DNA of 64,000 nucleotides from Acetobacteraceae bacterium (GTDB lineage: Bacteria > Pseudomonadota > Alphaproteobacteria > Acetobacterales > Acetobacteraceae), in assembly GCA_004843345.1 (NCBI GenBank), contig CP039460.1:1-64000 (forward strand), in the 5' to 3' direction. The position numbers and the translations under genes were made by a program. The notes under the pieces are model-generated. The model made no database searches. It was not told the origin of the DNA and worked only from the letters and a program-made list of their open reading frames with translations. Positions 20,417-29,783 of this stretch are shown here, piece by piece (the stretch's first letter is position 1; each line of letters starts with the position of its first letter).

Positions 20417-21235
20417 ATGCCAGCAGCTGAATTCCATCATAAAATAGAGAAATTTAAATCTCATCTCAAAGATAGAACATTCAAGCGTAAAGGCAGAAGT
20501 TTTGATCTCGGAAAAATGAATGTTAAGCAGCTTTGGTTAGGATATCTGACCTATCCAACGATTTTGCTGTATTTTTCTCTTATTATTTTCTCTGTTTTTT
20601 TAATGATCCATTTTTATACAAATTGGATTTCTATTATTGGCCCTATAGCCTTAATTTTTTTCTTATTTCCAACAATTTGGTACATTATTCATAGATGGAT
20701 AATGCATGGAAAATGGTTTTATCAACATAAAATTACAGCAAAAATGTGGAAAAGAATTCACTGGGATCATCACCAAGATCCGCATCTAATGGAAGTTTTA
20801 TTTGGATCCCCACTCCATACTCTACCATCAATTTTTGGAATTTGCGCTCCAGTTGGAGCCTTAATTGGTGGTCTACCCGGAGCTTTTGCGGCAGTCGCTA
20901 CAGGGCTTTATCTTACTTGTTTCTACGAGTTTTTTCATTGTATTCAGCATCTTGGTTATAAGCCGAAAACAGAATGGGTAAATTATATTAAAAAATTGCA
21001 TGTTCTTCATCACTTTCATGATGAAAATGGTAATTTTGGAATTACAAATTATCTATGGGATCGATTATTATCAACATATTATGTTTCTGCGACAGATCGT
21101 CCACGTAGCGCAAAAGTCTTTAATTTGGGCTATTCTATTGATGAAGCGTATCGTTATCCTTGGGTTATGGATCTTACTGGAAAGCCTCCAAAAGACAGGC
21201 CTGATCCAGCACATCCTCGTCCAGCAACTAGATAA
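20417..21235 (+). CDS. Fatty acid hydroxylase / sterol desaturase superfamily membrane enzyme
   Basis: A 272-residue di-iron membrane enzyme with four hydrophobic segments and the superfamily histidine clusters: HRWIMH (His92, His97), HWDHH (His115, His118, His119), HCIQH (His174, His178) and HVLHH (His195, His198, His199). Superfamily members insert oxygen into lipid chains. In this locus ceramide 2-hydroxylation or sphinganine C4-hydroxylation is the likeliest role; acetic acid bacteria are known for 2-hydroxyacyl ceramides, which favours the former. The substrate is inferred from context. The NTP-transferase gene follows 8 bases downstream. Confidence 0.83.
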   Translation: MPAAEFHHKIEKFKSHLKDRTFKRKGRSFDLGKMNVKQLWLGYLTYPTILLYFSLIIFSVFLMIHFYTNWISIIGPIALIFFLFPTIWYIIHRWIMHGKWFYQHKITAKMWKRIHWDHHQDPHLMEVLFGSPLHTLPSIFGICAPVGALIGGLPGAFAAVATGLYLTCFYEFFHCIQHLGYKPKTEWVNYIKKLHVLHHFHDENGNFGITNYLWDRLLSTYYVSATDRPRSAKVFNLGYSIDEAYRYPWVMDLTGKPPKDRPDPAHPRPATR

Positions 21236-21243
21236 GAGGAAAA

Positions 21244-22008
21244 ATGAAACGTTTACCTGTTTTAATCCTTGCCGGCTCTCGTTTAGGAGAAAATGATGTT
21301 CTTGCAAAAGCAGGGAATGTCCAGCATAAGGCACTTCTGCCTGTTGCCGGCACACCAATGCTAAAACGTGTTTATCAGGCAATTTTAAACGCTGATATTG
21401 CTTCTAATATTTATATTGCTTCAGAGAATGAAGCTTATTTTAAAGATTTAAATTTAGAAAAAGCACACTACCTTTCATCACGGCCGACACTACCAGAAAC
21501 AATTCAAGAAGCTATAAAAAAAATTGGATTTCCTTGCTTAATTTTGACAGCAGATCATGCTCTTTTACAACCAGAGTGGCTTCAAGAATTTCTAAATTTA
21601 TCAGAAAAAAGCTCTGCAGATGTCACTTTTGGGATTGCTCTTAAAGAGAAAGTAGAAGCGCTGTCTTTAAAGATGTCACGTACCTATATCCCTCTTAAAG
21701 ACATTCAATTTTCTGGTTGTAATTTGTTCTTTTTAAGAAATGAATCTTCTGAAAATCTTATTCAGTTATGGCAAAAGATCCATCACTTAAGAAAATCGCC
21801 GGCTAAAATGGTTAAAATTTTAGGCCTTAAAACCCTTTTTAAAGCGCTTTTTCGGCGTTTGGATAGTATTACGCTTCTTGAACGGGTTAAAATGATAACC
21901 TCTTCAACTCTAGAGTTTATTCCCTTAAGTAATGGCATGGCGGCAATTGATGTTGATTCCATAAAGGACTGGGAGCTCGTTGAAAGTATTTATGCTAAAG
22001 AGAAATAA
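21244..22008 (+). CDS. MobA-like NTP-transferase domain protein in the sphingolipid locus
   Basis: A 254-residue protein opening with the nucleotidyltransferase signature LILAGSRLG (about 8-15), a DVLAK segment and HKALLPVAGTPML (Lys29 region), then a Rossmann-like half with ILTADHAL, a probable metal-binding Asp. Such proteins transfer NMP to a sugar phosphate or similar head group. The C-terminal third is basic (KSPAKMVKILGLKTLFKALFRR) and could touch membrane. ATG 21244 has AGAGGA just upstream, overlapping the end of the hydroxylase gene. I cannot name the substrate; head-group activation for a phosphosphingolipid is a reasonable guess. Confidence 0.72.
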   Translation: MKRLPVLILAGSRLGENDVLAKAGNVQHKALLPVAGTPMLKRVYQAILNADIASNIYIASENEAYFKDLNLEKAHYLSSRPTLPETIQEAIKKIGFPCLILTADHALLQPEWLQEFLNLSEKSSADVTFGIALKEKVEALSLKMSRTYIPLKDIQFSGCNLFFLRNESSENLIQLWQKIHHLRKSPAKMVKILGLKTLFKALFRRLDSITLLERVKMITSSTLEFIPLSNGMAAIDVDSIKDWELVESIYAKEK

Positions 22009-22020
22009 AAAGTATTAAGA

Positions 22021-22716
22021 ATGCGTCCATTTTTTAATAAAAAATTATTTCTGAGTTTCCTTTTCGGAGTGAGTTATATGCCGTCATTGGCAATAGCTTC
22101 TCCACAAATTTCTCCAGAAGAATTTTTGGTAAATACAGCCCTTAAAGATGGGAAGATTTTTTTTCAAAATTCTATGCAATATCCTCGAGGATTACTGTTA
22201 CAATTAAAATTGGCTCGGGGCATTATGTTTTGTCCAAAGCTGAAAGTGAAATCGGTTGTTTTTGCTAAAACATTAAAAGGAAAATGTCTTTTATTAGCAC
22301 GAGATTCCAGAAATAGTTGGTCTGCCCCTGCCTTCTACATGATTACACAAAGGCATATGGACGTTTTAAATCTCAAGGAAACGGATCATCTCATATTTTT
22401 TATTATGACTCAAAAAGCTCTAGAAGGTTTTTTGGATAAAGAGTTTACTTTTGAGAAAAAGAAAGAAATTTCTTCAACTTTAATAAAAAATGAAGGGCAA
22501 TTTTTATCCAAAGATGTTGATTTTTTAATTGTGAACTTAAAGGACAAGTCCTCAAAAAAAGACATTTTGTCCCAGCTTAAGATATCATCTGATGACTCTG
22601 CAAATAAGGCTTACTACGGTAAAAATCTAAATCCTATAGATATTTTATCTTCTATGAGGGCAAATAATAATCAAGCAGATTCTTTAAGGCAATTTCTTAC
22701 GAATATCCTTAGATAA
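22021..22716 (+). CDS. Exported SYLF/Ysc84-domain lipid-binding protein
   Basis: A 231-residue protein with a signal peptide (basic MRPFFNKK, hydrophobic core, probable cleavage near AIA-SP at about 26). The mature part resembles the SYLF (Ysc84) lipid-binding domain: LARGIMFCP, LLLARDSRNSWSAPAF, then a VEGF-like ALEGFLDKEFTF. The domain binds phosphoinositides in eukaryotes and is often periplasmic in bacteria. Placement at the end of the sphingolipid locus suggests lipid binding outside the cytoplasm. Its last 33 bases overlap the 3' end of convergent mltG. Identification rests on motif spacing by eye. Confidence 0.65.
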   Translation: MRPFFNKKLFLSFLFGVSYMPSLAIASPQISPEEFLVNTALKDGKIFFQNSMQYPRGLLLQLKLARGIMFCPKLKVKSVVFAKTLKGKCLLLARDSRNSWSAPAFYMITQRHMDVLNLKETDHLIFFIMTQKALEGFLDKEFTFEKKKEISSTLIKNEGQFLSKDVDFLIVNLKDKSSKKDILSQLKISSDDSANKAYYGKNLNPIDILSSMRANNNQADSLRQFLTNILR

Positions 22717-23820
22717 AGATTTTTGATCATTTGTTTTTTTATTATTGATTGCCTCGTGCCATTGTTGAATGTTTTGACGATGTTGGGCGAAAGTTGTTGA
22801 AAAAACATGCCCACCTTTCCCATTTGCGACAAAATATAAATCATCTCCGTCGGCAGGATGTGCAGCAGCCTCTAAGGAAGACATTCCTGGTGAGCAAATA
22901 GGTCCTGGAGGAAGACCCTTATTACGGTAAGTATTGTATGGACTTTCTATTTTTAAATGATCGAATGTTAATCTTTTATTTGGGACATCTTCTCCTTTTA
23001 AAGCTAAAGCATAAAAAATAGTTGGATCTGTTTGAAGAGGCATATTTTTCGATATTCTATTTAGGAAAACACGCGCAATCTTAGGCCTTTCTGAATCTAT
23101 TGATGTTTCTTTTTCAATAAGAGAAGCTAGAATAAGCAAGGTAAATGGATCATCAACCAGACCATTCAAAGTTTTAATATCTCTTTCTTCCCAAGCTTTA
23201 GCTAAATGTCTCTCTGCTGACGTGTGCATGCGAGATAAAAGATCGTCTCTATTTGAATTTAAACTAAAAGCATACGTATCAGGAAAAGCATATCCTTCAT
23301 CAAAACTAACTTCTTTTCCTTTCAAACCTGGAGCATGATTCAAGGCATCTTTAATCTGAATGGCCGTTAAGCCTTCTGGGATAGATAAAAAATGAAGGAC
23401 AGATGGTGAAAATCTTAAAATTTTCAAAATATCTTTAAAAGAACTAGAGGGAGGAAAATAATATTCACCACTTCTCAAAGCTCCCTGTTGATAAGTAATT
23501 TTAGAGAAAAAATTAAAAAAAACTGCCCATTCTGGTGAATGAGGTATAATTTTGCCATCACGCAAAATGATAGCTAATCTGGAGCGACTGTTTTGAGGAA
23601 TTTGTTGATTTCCACCAACACAAGGCAACGGATCCTCATATAAATATGAAAGATGCCTAACAAGCTTTACCGTTAAAAGAGAAAAAGTGAGAGACGCAAA
23701 AAATAGAATCAAACAAAAACGATTAAGACTCTCTATCTTTTGAAAGTAGCATCTTAAGTGCAAAAACTTACCTACAAAAATGCCAAATTGATACAATTTA
23801 TCAAATACAAAATTAAGCAT
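22684..23820 (-). CDS. mltG: Endolytic murein transglycosylase MltG
   Basis: MltG cleaves nascent glycan strands at the inner membrane and limits glycan chain length. The protein has one N-terminal transmembrane helix, the YceG domain with catalytic Glu in ASLIEKETS, and the conserved PYNTYRNKGLPPGPI and SPGMSSLEAAAHP stretches. From ATG 23820 it is 378 residues; the frame extends to TTG 23862, which would add 14 hydrophobic residues. It is the last gene after fabF, a common order in proteobacteria. Its 3' end overlaps the convergent SYLF gene by 33 bases. Confidence 0.93.
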   Translation of the reverse strand: MLNFVFDKLYQFGIFVGKFLHLRCYFQKIESLNRFCLILFFASLTFSLLTVKLVRHLSYLYEDPLPCVGGNQQIPQNSRSRLAIILRDGKIIPHSPEWAVFFNFFSKITYQQGALRSGEYYFPPSSSFKDILKILRFSPSVLHFLSIPEGLTAIQIKDALNHAPGLKGKEVSFDEGYAFPDTYAFSLNSNRDDLLSRMHTSAERHLAKAWEERDIKTLNGLVDDPFTLLILASLIEKETSIDSERPKIARVFLNRISKNMPLQTDPTIFYALALKGEDVPNKRLTFDHLKIESPYNTYRNKGLPPGPICSPGMSSLEAAAHPADGDDLYFVANGKGGHVFSTTFAQHRQNIQQWHEAINNKKTNDQKSLSKDIRKKLP

Positions 23821-23909
23821 CTGAACTATTAGTTCTACAAAAATAATGAAAAAAGGCAGCAATTAATTCCATGCCTTTTTCCCTACTCCATACGAACTGA
23901 TAGCGATCC

Positions 23910-25190
23910 TTACACTTTTTTAAGAATTAGAGAAGCATTTGTTCCCCCAAATCCAAAGCTATTAGAAAGAGCAACATCAATCTTTCGATTCTGAGCTGTG
24001 TGTGCTACGCGATCAATTAATGTTTCCGAACTTGGATCATCAAGGTTTAAAGTTGGAGGTGCAACATTATTATTCATTGCCTGCAGGCAAAAAATCGTTT
24101 CCACGGCACCAGCAGCTCCCAACAAGTGACCAATTGCAGATTTTGTTGAAGACATCGCAAGATTACGACAATGATCGCCAAAAATTCTTTCAACAGCGCT
24201 TAATTCAAGATCATCTGCCATTGTAGATGTACCATGGGCGTTCACATAATCTACTTCATCCGCATTCATCCGCGCATCTTTGAGAGTTGCTTTCATGGCT
24301 CTGAAAGCACCATCATGCCCTTCTGGAGGAGCTGTGATATGATAAGCATCTCCAGAAAGTCCGTAACCGACTAACTCACCATAAATTTTTGCACCACGAC
24401 GTTTTGCATGCTCGTACTCTTCGAGAACAACCATACCAGCACCTTCTCCCATGACAAAACCATCACGGTCTTTATCCCACGGGCGAGACGCTTTTGTTGG
24501 CGTATCATTAAAATGCGTTGAAAGCGCTTTAGCAGCGTTAAATCCAGCCACACCAATAGAACAAACAGCAGCTTCTGCACCACCTGCGACCATAACATCG
24601 GCGTCACCATGCTGAATAAGACGGGAAGCATCGCCAATTGCATGTAGCCCTGTTGCACATGCAGTAACAACAGCATGATTAGGCCCCTTAAAACCATACT
24701 TAATGGAAAGATGTCCTGCAATTAGGTTAATCAAAGCAGAAGGAATAAAGAATGGAGAAACTCGCTTCTTCCCAGAATTAATTAAAAGAGAGGCATTATA
24801 AATATTTTGAAGCCCACCTATACCAGAGCCAATCAGAACACCTGTAGAGCACAAATCTTCCTCTTCTGTTGGCTTCCAACCAGAGTCTTCAACAGCCTGT
24901 GTCGCAGCTACCAAGCCTAGATGAATGAATCGATCCATCTTCTTTTGATCTTTTGGTGAAATCCAATCATCCAAATTCAACTTTCCTTCGGAGGTTTCTC
25001 CTTCAGGAACCTCTCCAGCGACCTGTGCGGGATAAAGTGTCCGATCAAAATGAGTTATAGATCCAATACCTGATTTCCCTGCAACTAGATAATCCCATGT
25101 GTTTTGGGCACCTACAGCCAAGGGACTTACCATCCCAATACCGGTAATCACAACGCGTTTTCTGTGTGGAATTGAAGAGCTCATGTCCAT
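23910..25190 (-). CDS. fabF: Beta-ketoacyl-ACP synthase II
   Basis: Condenses acyl-ACP with malonyl-ACP during fatty-acid elongation. The 426-residue thiolase-fold protein has the catalytic Cys178 in TACATG, and the two active-site histidines in NAHGTST and KSAIGHLLGAAG. A second ATG two codons in (25184) is an alternative start. It follows acpP by 61 bases in the fabD-fabG-acpP-fabF order. Confidence 0.97.
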   Translation of the reverse strand: MDMSSSIPHRKRVVITGIGMVSPLAVGAQNTWDYLVAGKSGIGSITHFDRTLYPAQVAGEVPEGETSEGKLNLDDWISPKDQKKMDRFIHLGLVAATQAVEDSGWKPTEEEDLCSTGVLIGSGIGGLQNIYNASLLINSGKKRVSPFFIPSALINLIAGHLSIKYGFKGPNHAVVTACATGLHAIGDASRLIQHGDADVMVAGGAEAAVCSIGVAGFNAAKALSTHFNDTPTKASRPWDKDRDGFVMGEGAGMVVLEEYEHAKRRGAKIYGELVGYGLSGDAYHITAPPEGHDGAFRAMKATLKDARMNADEVDYVNAHGTSTMADDLELSAVERIFGDHCRNLAMSSTKSAIGHLLGAAGAVETIFCLQAMNNNVAPPTLNLDDPSSETLIDRVAHTAQNRKIDVALSNSFGFGGTNASLILKKV

Positions 25191-25251
25191 CCATTTTTAC
25201 TAAAAACTGCGGCGCCACAAAAGATTTTGGCGCCGCCAAAATTAAAATGTT

Positions 25252-25494
25252 TCAGTCTTCTTTCTGGTTTTCGATATAATGAATAGCATCAGAAACTGTT
25301 GAAATTTTTTCAGCAGCATCTTCAGGAATTTCAACAGAAAAAGCTTCTTCGAAGGCCATAACCAATTCGACTGTATCAAGGCTATCAGCACCAAGATCAT
25401 CAATGAAAGAGGCGTCAGGGGTCACTTTGCTTTCATCGACACCCAAATGTTCGACAACGATTTTTTTTACTTTATCTGCAATTGCGTCACTCAT
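25252..25494 (-). CDS. acpP: Housekeeping acyl carrier protein
   Basis: An 80-residue acidic protein carrying the phosphopantetheine serine in [16 protein letters not shown], almost identical in pattern to canonical AcpP. It shuttles acyl chains for fatty-acid, lipid A and phospholipid synthesis. A 137-base gap to fabG upstream could hold its own promoter, which is usual because AcpP is made in great excess; I could not pick a promoter by eye. Confidence 0.98.
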   Translation of the reverse strand: MSDAIADKVKKIVVEHLGVDESKVTPDASFIDDLGADSLDTVELVMAFEEAFSVEIPEDAAEKISTVSDAIHYIENQKED

Positions 25495-25631
25495 TTTCTT
25501 TTCCTTAATTTATCCTAAAATATCAAAAATTTCTAATCAAAAAGATTAACTACTACGAGAGAACCCCTTCAATTCCAGCGCTTGAACATCTAAACAATGC
25601 TCTAACACGAATTTATCACATACTCAAAACA

Positions 25632-26381
25632 TTATATCATAGCCATCCCACCGTTAACATGAAATGTTACACCCGTGATCCAGCTCGCTTCCTCAGATGC
25701 CAAAAAAACGACAGATGAGGCAACATCCTTTGGGGTCCCCAAACGCTTGAGAGGTATTTGGTCTATCAAACGTTTCTTTATAGCTTCAGGTAATCCCTCG
25801 GTCATAGAGGTATCAATAAACCCTGGGGCAACTACATTTACTGTAATACCACGAGAGGCGACCTCTAGAGCAAGAGCTTTACTCATTCCAATCATCCCTG
25901 CCTTGGCAGCAGCATAATTAGCTTGCCCTGGATTTCCTGTAGCTCCAACGATAGAGGATATAGAAATAATCTTTCCACTACGACGCTTTAGCATCCCCTT
26001 TAGAACTGTACGAGATAAACGAAAAGGACTCTCTAAGTCAACCTTTATCACTTCTTCCCATTCTTGATCCTTCATTCGAATCGCTAAATTATCCCTTGTA
26101 AGCCCTGCATTATTGACCAGAATATCAATACCTCCGCCCATAAGCTCTTCGGATTTTGTGACTAAGGTTTCAATTTCGTCAGCATTAGAAAGGTCAGCAG
26201 GAACAACAAAAATACGCTCTTTTTTCAATTCGACAGCAAGCGCATCCAAGGCTTCTTTGTTGCGCCCCGTGATTGTAATAGCGGCGCCTTGCTTATGCAA
26301 TAAGCGTGCGATTTCAGCGCCAATACCACCAGATGCGCCAGTAACTAAAGCTCTTTTTCCTGAAAGTGAAAATAGACTCAT
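25632..26381 (-). CDS. fabG: 3-oxoacyl-ACP reductase
   Basis: NADPH-dependent reduction of 3-ketoacyl-ACP. A 249-residue classical SDR with the cofactor loop TGASGGIG (14-21), NNAG (90-93) and the catalytic Ser (about 142), Tyr156 and Lys160 in NYAAAKAG. It begins 5 bases after the fabD stop. The length and the C-terminal HVNGGMAMI ending are standard for FabG, distinguishing it from the SDR at 39191. Confidence 0.97.
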   Translation of the reverse strand: MSLFSLSGKRALVTGASGGIGAEIARLLHKQGAAITITGRNKEALDALAVELKKERIFVVPADLSNADEIETLVTKSEELMGGGIDILVNNAGLTRDNLAIRMKDQEWEEVIKVDLESPFRLSRTVLKGMLKRRSGKIISISSIVGATGNPGQANYAAAKAGMIGMSKALALEVASRGITVNVVAPGFIDTSMTEGLPEAIKKRLIDQIPLKRLGTPKDVASSVVFLASEEASWITGVTFHVNGGMAMI

Positions 26382-26386
26382 ATTTC

Positions 26387-27355
26387 TTAAACTTTTTCTT
26401 TTGGATTAAAAATACGCTCAAGCATGGCCTCAATTTCAAGCATGCTACAAGCTTTATCGTTTTGCAATCTAGAATCAATTCTTTTAGCTAAGCCAGTTAA
26501 GGTTTTTCCTGCCCCTAACTCATGGTGGTGGGTAATCCCCTGCTTAACAAAACCCTCAATTGTTTCTCGCCACCGAACTTCTCCAGTAATTTGCTTTGTT
26601 AGCAATTCTGGTATCTTTGATATGTCCGTTTCTGGAGTTGCAGTAATATTGGCCCAAACAGGAGACATTGTACCACTCCATGACATTTGAGCGAATGCGT
26701 CAGCCATTTTTGTTGATGCTGGAAGCATGAGCGATGAATGAAAAGGAGCTGAAACGGCTAATAAAACAGTCTTTTTTGCACCTTTTTCTTTTCCTAAAAT
26801 TAGAGATTTTTCAACAGGAAGGATATCTCCTGAAAGAACAATTTGCCCTCCTCCATTGTCGTTAGCAATTTCAATGCGACCAAACTGATTTAATTCACTG
26901 CAGATTTCGCGCGCTTGATCATTATCTATGCCAAGAATTGCAGACATCCCACCTTTCCCAGCAGGAACAGCTGACTGCATAGCCTCTCCACGCAAGCGTA
27001 AGAGGCGTGATCCATCTGAAATTGATAAAGCCCCTGAAGCTACGAGTGCAGCATATTCTCCCAAAGAATGGCCTGCCAAAGCAGATGCTTTTTCAGATAT
27101 AGAAAAATCACCTTCATTTTCTAAAACGCGTAAAACTGCAACGGACACAGCGAATAACGCTGGCTGCGTATTACTCGTTTTGGTCAAATCCTCCTGGCTT
27201 CCCTCAAAAATAAGATCACTCAAATTTTCATTTAAGGAATCATTAACTTCTTCGAAAACCTGACGTGCAATTGGGCTTTGATCAAATAACTCTTTGCCCA
27301 TACCAGTAAACTGACTACCTTGGCCTGGAAAAACGAAAGCATGCTTAAATTCCAT
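26387..27355 (-). CDS. fabD: Malonyl-CoA:ACP transacylase
   Basis: Transfers malonyl groups from CoA to ACP. The 322-residue protein begins MEFKHAFVFPGQGSQ and has the active-site Ser97 in AGHSLGEYAAL and the partner His in SAPFHSSLM. ATG 27355 has an AAAGGA ribosome binding site six to seven bases upstream; an extra 19 residues open to 27412 are not family-like. First gene of the fatty-acid operon. Confidence 0.96.
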   Translation of the reverse strand: MEFKHAFVFPGQGSQFTGMGKELFDQSPIARQVFEEVNDSLNENLSDLIFEGSQEDLTKTSNTQPALFAVSVAVLRVLENEGDFSISEKASALAGHSLGEYAALVASGALSISDGSRLLRLRGEAMQSAVPAGKGGMSAILGIDNDQAREICSELNQFGRIEIANDNGGGQIVLSGDILPVEKSLILGKEKGAKKTVLLAVSAPFHSSLMLPASTKMADAFAQMSWSGTMSPVWANITATPETDISKIPELLTKQITGEVRWRETIEGFVKQGITHHHELGAGKTLTGLAKRIDSRLQNDKACSMLEIEAMLERIFNPKEKV

Positions 27356-27456
27356 CAAAAGTCCTTTTTTTATCAATAAAACAAAAATCGAAAAGATTTT
27401 TCGTTTTGGCATCTCAAATTAAGAAGATGCGTTTTTACTGCTCCACACTTTACGCC

Positions 27457-27468
27457 ACATTGCAATGT
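27457..27468. promoter_or_regulatory. 12-bp palindrome upstream of fabD
   Basis: ACATTGCAATGT is a perfect palindrome about 100 bases before the fabD start, in the 222-base gap to the peptidase gene. That gap holds no gene I can support. An operator for the fatty-acid operon is possible; a 12-bp palindrome can arise by chance in AT-rich DNA. Confidence 0.25.
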
Positions 27469-27577
27469 CTGGACAATATTCCCTTAATACGTTGTCACAA
27501 GATAATCTTTAAGTATCTCATTAAAATTTACGCATATAAACGTCAATATAAGGTTCGTATTATATGTGATTTTTAAG

Positions 27578-29665
27578 TTACCAAATCTCAATACGCTCAT
27601 TTTCTGGCAAAAATAAAACTTGATCTGATGTTACATTAAAATCTATGAGCCATTGTTTAATATTATGACAAGGCATATTTACCCTTACCACAGGTGCTGC
27701 GTGTTCATTTGTTAATGTTAATTGTCGCAGAGCATCTGGACGGATTTTTTCTCGCCAAATTTGAGCCCAGCCTAGAAAAACACGCTGCGTGCCTGACCAG
27801 CCATCAAGTCTTTGCTCTAAAGAAATCCCTTTAAGTTGTGCTTGGTTTTTATAGGCTTCTAATGCCAGTGTTAATCCGCCAAGATCTGCGATATTTTCCC
27901 CAAGAGTTGTCTTTCCATTAATATGAAGACCAGGCATAAGCTCGATTTGAGAATATTGACTGATTAGGCGATCAGCTTGTTTTTCAAAATTTTCAGCTGA
28001 TTTTTTACTCCACCAATCATTTAATTTTCCTGAAAAATCATAATGACGCCCTTGATCATCAAAAGCATGCGTCATTTCATGCCCAATAACACCCCCTATT
28101 GCACCATAATTTATTGCCATATCTGCTTTTGGATTAAAAAATGGCGGTTGCAAAATAGCCGCAGGAAAAACAATTTCATTCATCGTTGGATTATTATAAG
28201 CATTCACAGTTTGTGGAAACATTTCCCATTCAGAACGGTCAACTTTTTTTCCCAATTTGTTCAATTGATAACGCCAATCAAATGCTATAGCCCGCTCGAC
28301 ATTACCATACAAATCTCCTTTTTTAATCTCCAGCCCTTCGTATGTCCTCCATTTTTCCGGATAGCCTACTTGAACATCAAAATGATCCAATTTTTTAAGA
28401 GCAGATTTTTTGGTTTCTTCATCCATCCAACTATTATGTTCTAAACGATAGTGAAATGTTTCTTTTAGCTGCTGAATGAGATCTATAACTTCTTTTTTAG
28501 ATTCTTCTGAAAAATAAGCTTCGCTATATAATGCCCCCAAAGCCCAGCCTAATGCATCATTTGAAGCATTGATCGCTAACTTCCATCTTGCTGGTTTTTG
28601 TTTTACACCAGCTAAAATCTGACTATTAAATTTAAACTCAGAATTAGAATACAAGCTTGATAAATAAGGGCTCGCTTTATTAAAACTTCTAAACGCAACC
28701 CAAGCTTTTAGGGTATCAATAGGCGTTTTCGCAAAAATTTTCGACATAGCTGTTATTGCAGCAGGTTCTCTTACATTAATAAAAATTTTATTATCTTGAC
28801 TGAGATCATCCACACCAGCATTTTTAAAATATGCATTCCAATCAAATGAAGGAGCTATTTCTTTAAGCTGAGATACAGTCATTGGATTAAACATTTTTAT
28901 CGCATCTCTTGTTTGCTCTCTCGGTAAAAGAACTCCAGCGATTTCGGTCTCAAGATTTACAATTCGTTTTGCAAGCAAGTCTGGATTTTGCCATTTTAAA
29001 AAAGAAAGCATCTGTTTTGCATAATTTTCATAAGCTTTTTTCTTAGAAACCAAGGCAGGATCTGTGTAATAACGTGCATCCGGCAACCCCAATCCACCAG
29101 AGACACCTGCCGACACCCCTTGATCTAGGACAAACATATATTGCGTTGGATCTTCTTGATTTTGTTCAATACCTAAAACAAACGGGCTATAATTGAATCC
29201 TAAATTTGAGGCTCCCAAAAAAGACGCAAACTCTTGGTATTGGGATATATTCTTGATACTTTTTTCTTTTGTAAGAAATGGTTTAATCCCGAGTTTTTCA
29301 ATAGTGACCTCATCCAAAAAAGATTGGTAGAAACAGTTCAGTTTTTCTTCGTCAGAATCTTTTTTCAATGTCTTTGTCGATAATTTTTCTAAAATTGCTT
29401 TTTGATTTTTAAGAGAATTTTCTCTCAAAATATTAAAAGCACCATAAGAACTCATATCTTCTGGAATTTTTAAGTTTTTAATATAAGTTCCATTTGTGTA
29501 TTCAAAAAAATCATTTCCTGGGAAAACTGAAGAATTCATGCCTTGTTCATCCCAGCCCCAGCTTTTCGAATTTTCTGCAAGGGCTGCGAACGGGAAAAAA
29601 TTCAAAGCGCTAAATATAAAAGCTGGATAATACAATAATTTTAAAATGAAAGGCGATTTAGACAC
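27578..29665 (-). CDS. M13-family (PepO/neprilysin-like) zinc metallopeptidase, exported
   Basis: A 695-residue peptidase. A signal peptide ends near AALA-EN at about residue 31; the rest shows the M13 N-terminal domain and the catalytic NAYNNPTMNEIVFPA, HEMTH (His529, Glu530, His533) and ENIADLGGL (zinc ligand Glu and Asp). The C-terminus has the NMPCHNIKQW pattern of the family. It should degrade short peptides in the periplasm. The start is GTG 29665. It stands alone, divergent from bioB. Confidence 0.94.
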   Translation of the reverse strand: MSKSPFILKLLYYPAFIFSALNFFPFAALAENSKSWGWDEQGMNSSVFPGNDFFEYTNGTYIKNLKIPEDMSSYGAFNILRENSLKNQKAILEKLSTKTLKKDSDEEKLNCFYQSFLDEVTIEKLGIKPFLTKEKSIKNISQYQEFASFLGASNLGFNYSPFVLGIEQNQEDPTQYMFVLDQGVSAGVSGGLGLPDARYYTDPALVSKKKAYENYAKQMLSFLKWQNPDLLAKRIVNLETEIAGVLLPREQTRDAIKMFNPMTVSQLKEIAPSFDWNAYFKNAGVDDLSQDNKIFINVREPAAITAMSKIFAKTPIDTLKAWVAFRSFNKASPYLSSLYSNSEFKFNSQILAGVKQKPARWKLAINASNDALGWALGALYSEAYFSEESKKEVIDLIQQLKETFHYRLEHNSWMDEETKKSALKKLDHFDVQVGYPEKWRTYEGLEIKKGDLYGNVERAIAFDWRYQLNKLGKKVDRSEWEMFPQTVNAYNNPTMNEIVFPAAILQPPFFNPKADMAINYGAIGGVIGHEMTHAFDDQGRHYDFSGKLNDWWSKKSAENFEKQADRLISQYSQIELMPGLHINGKTTLGENIADLGGLTLALEAYKNQAQLKGISLEQRLDGWSGTQRVFLGWAQIWREKIRPDALRQLTLTNEHAAPVVRVNMPCHNIKQWLIDFNVTSDQVLFLPENERIEIW

Positions 29666-29783
29666 GATTTAATTATGACTCCAAAAATGAAATTTTTATG
29701 ACAAAAATATTTTTTAGCTTTTCTGTTCATGTAAGTATTTTGTAAGATGCAATCCTTATTTATTTAGGAGTTTTTGTCTAGTT

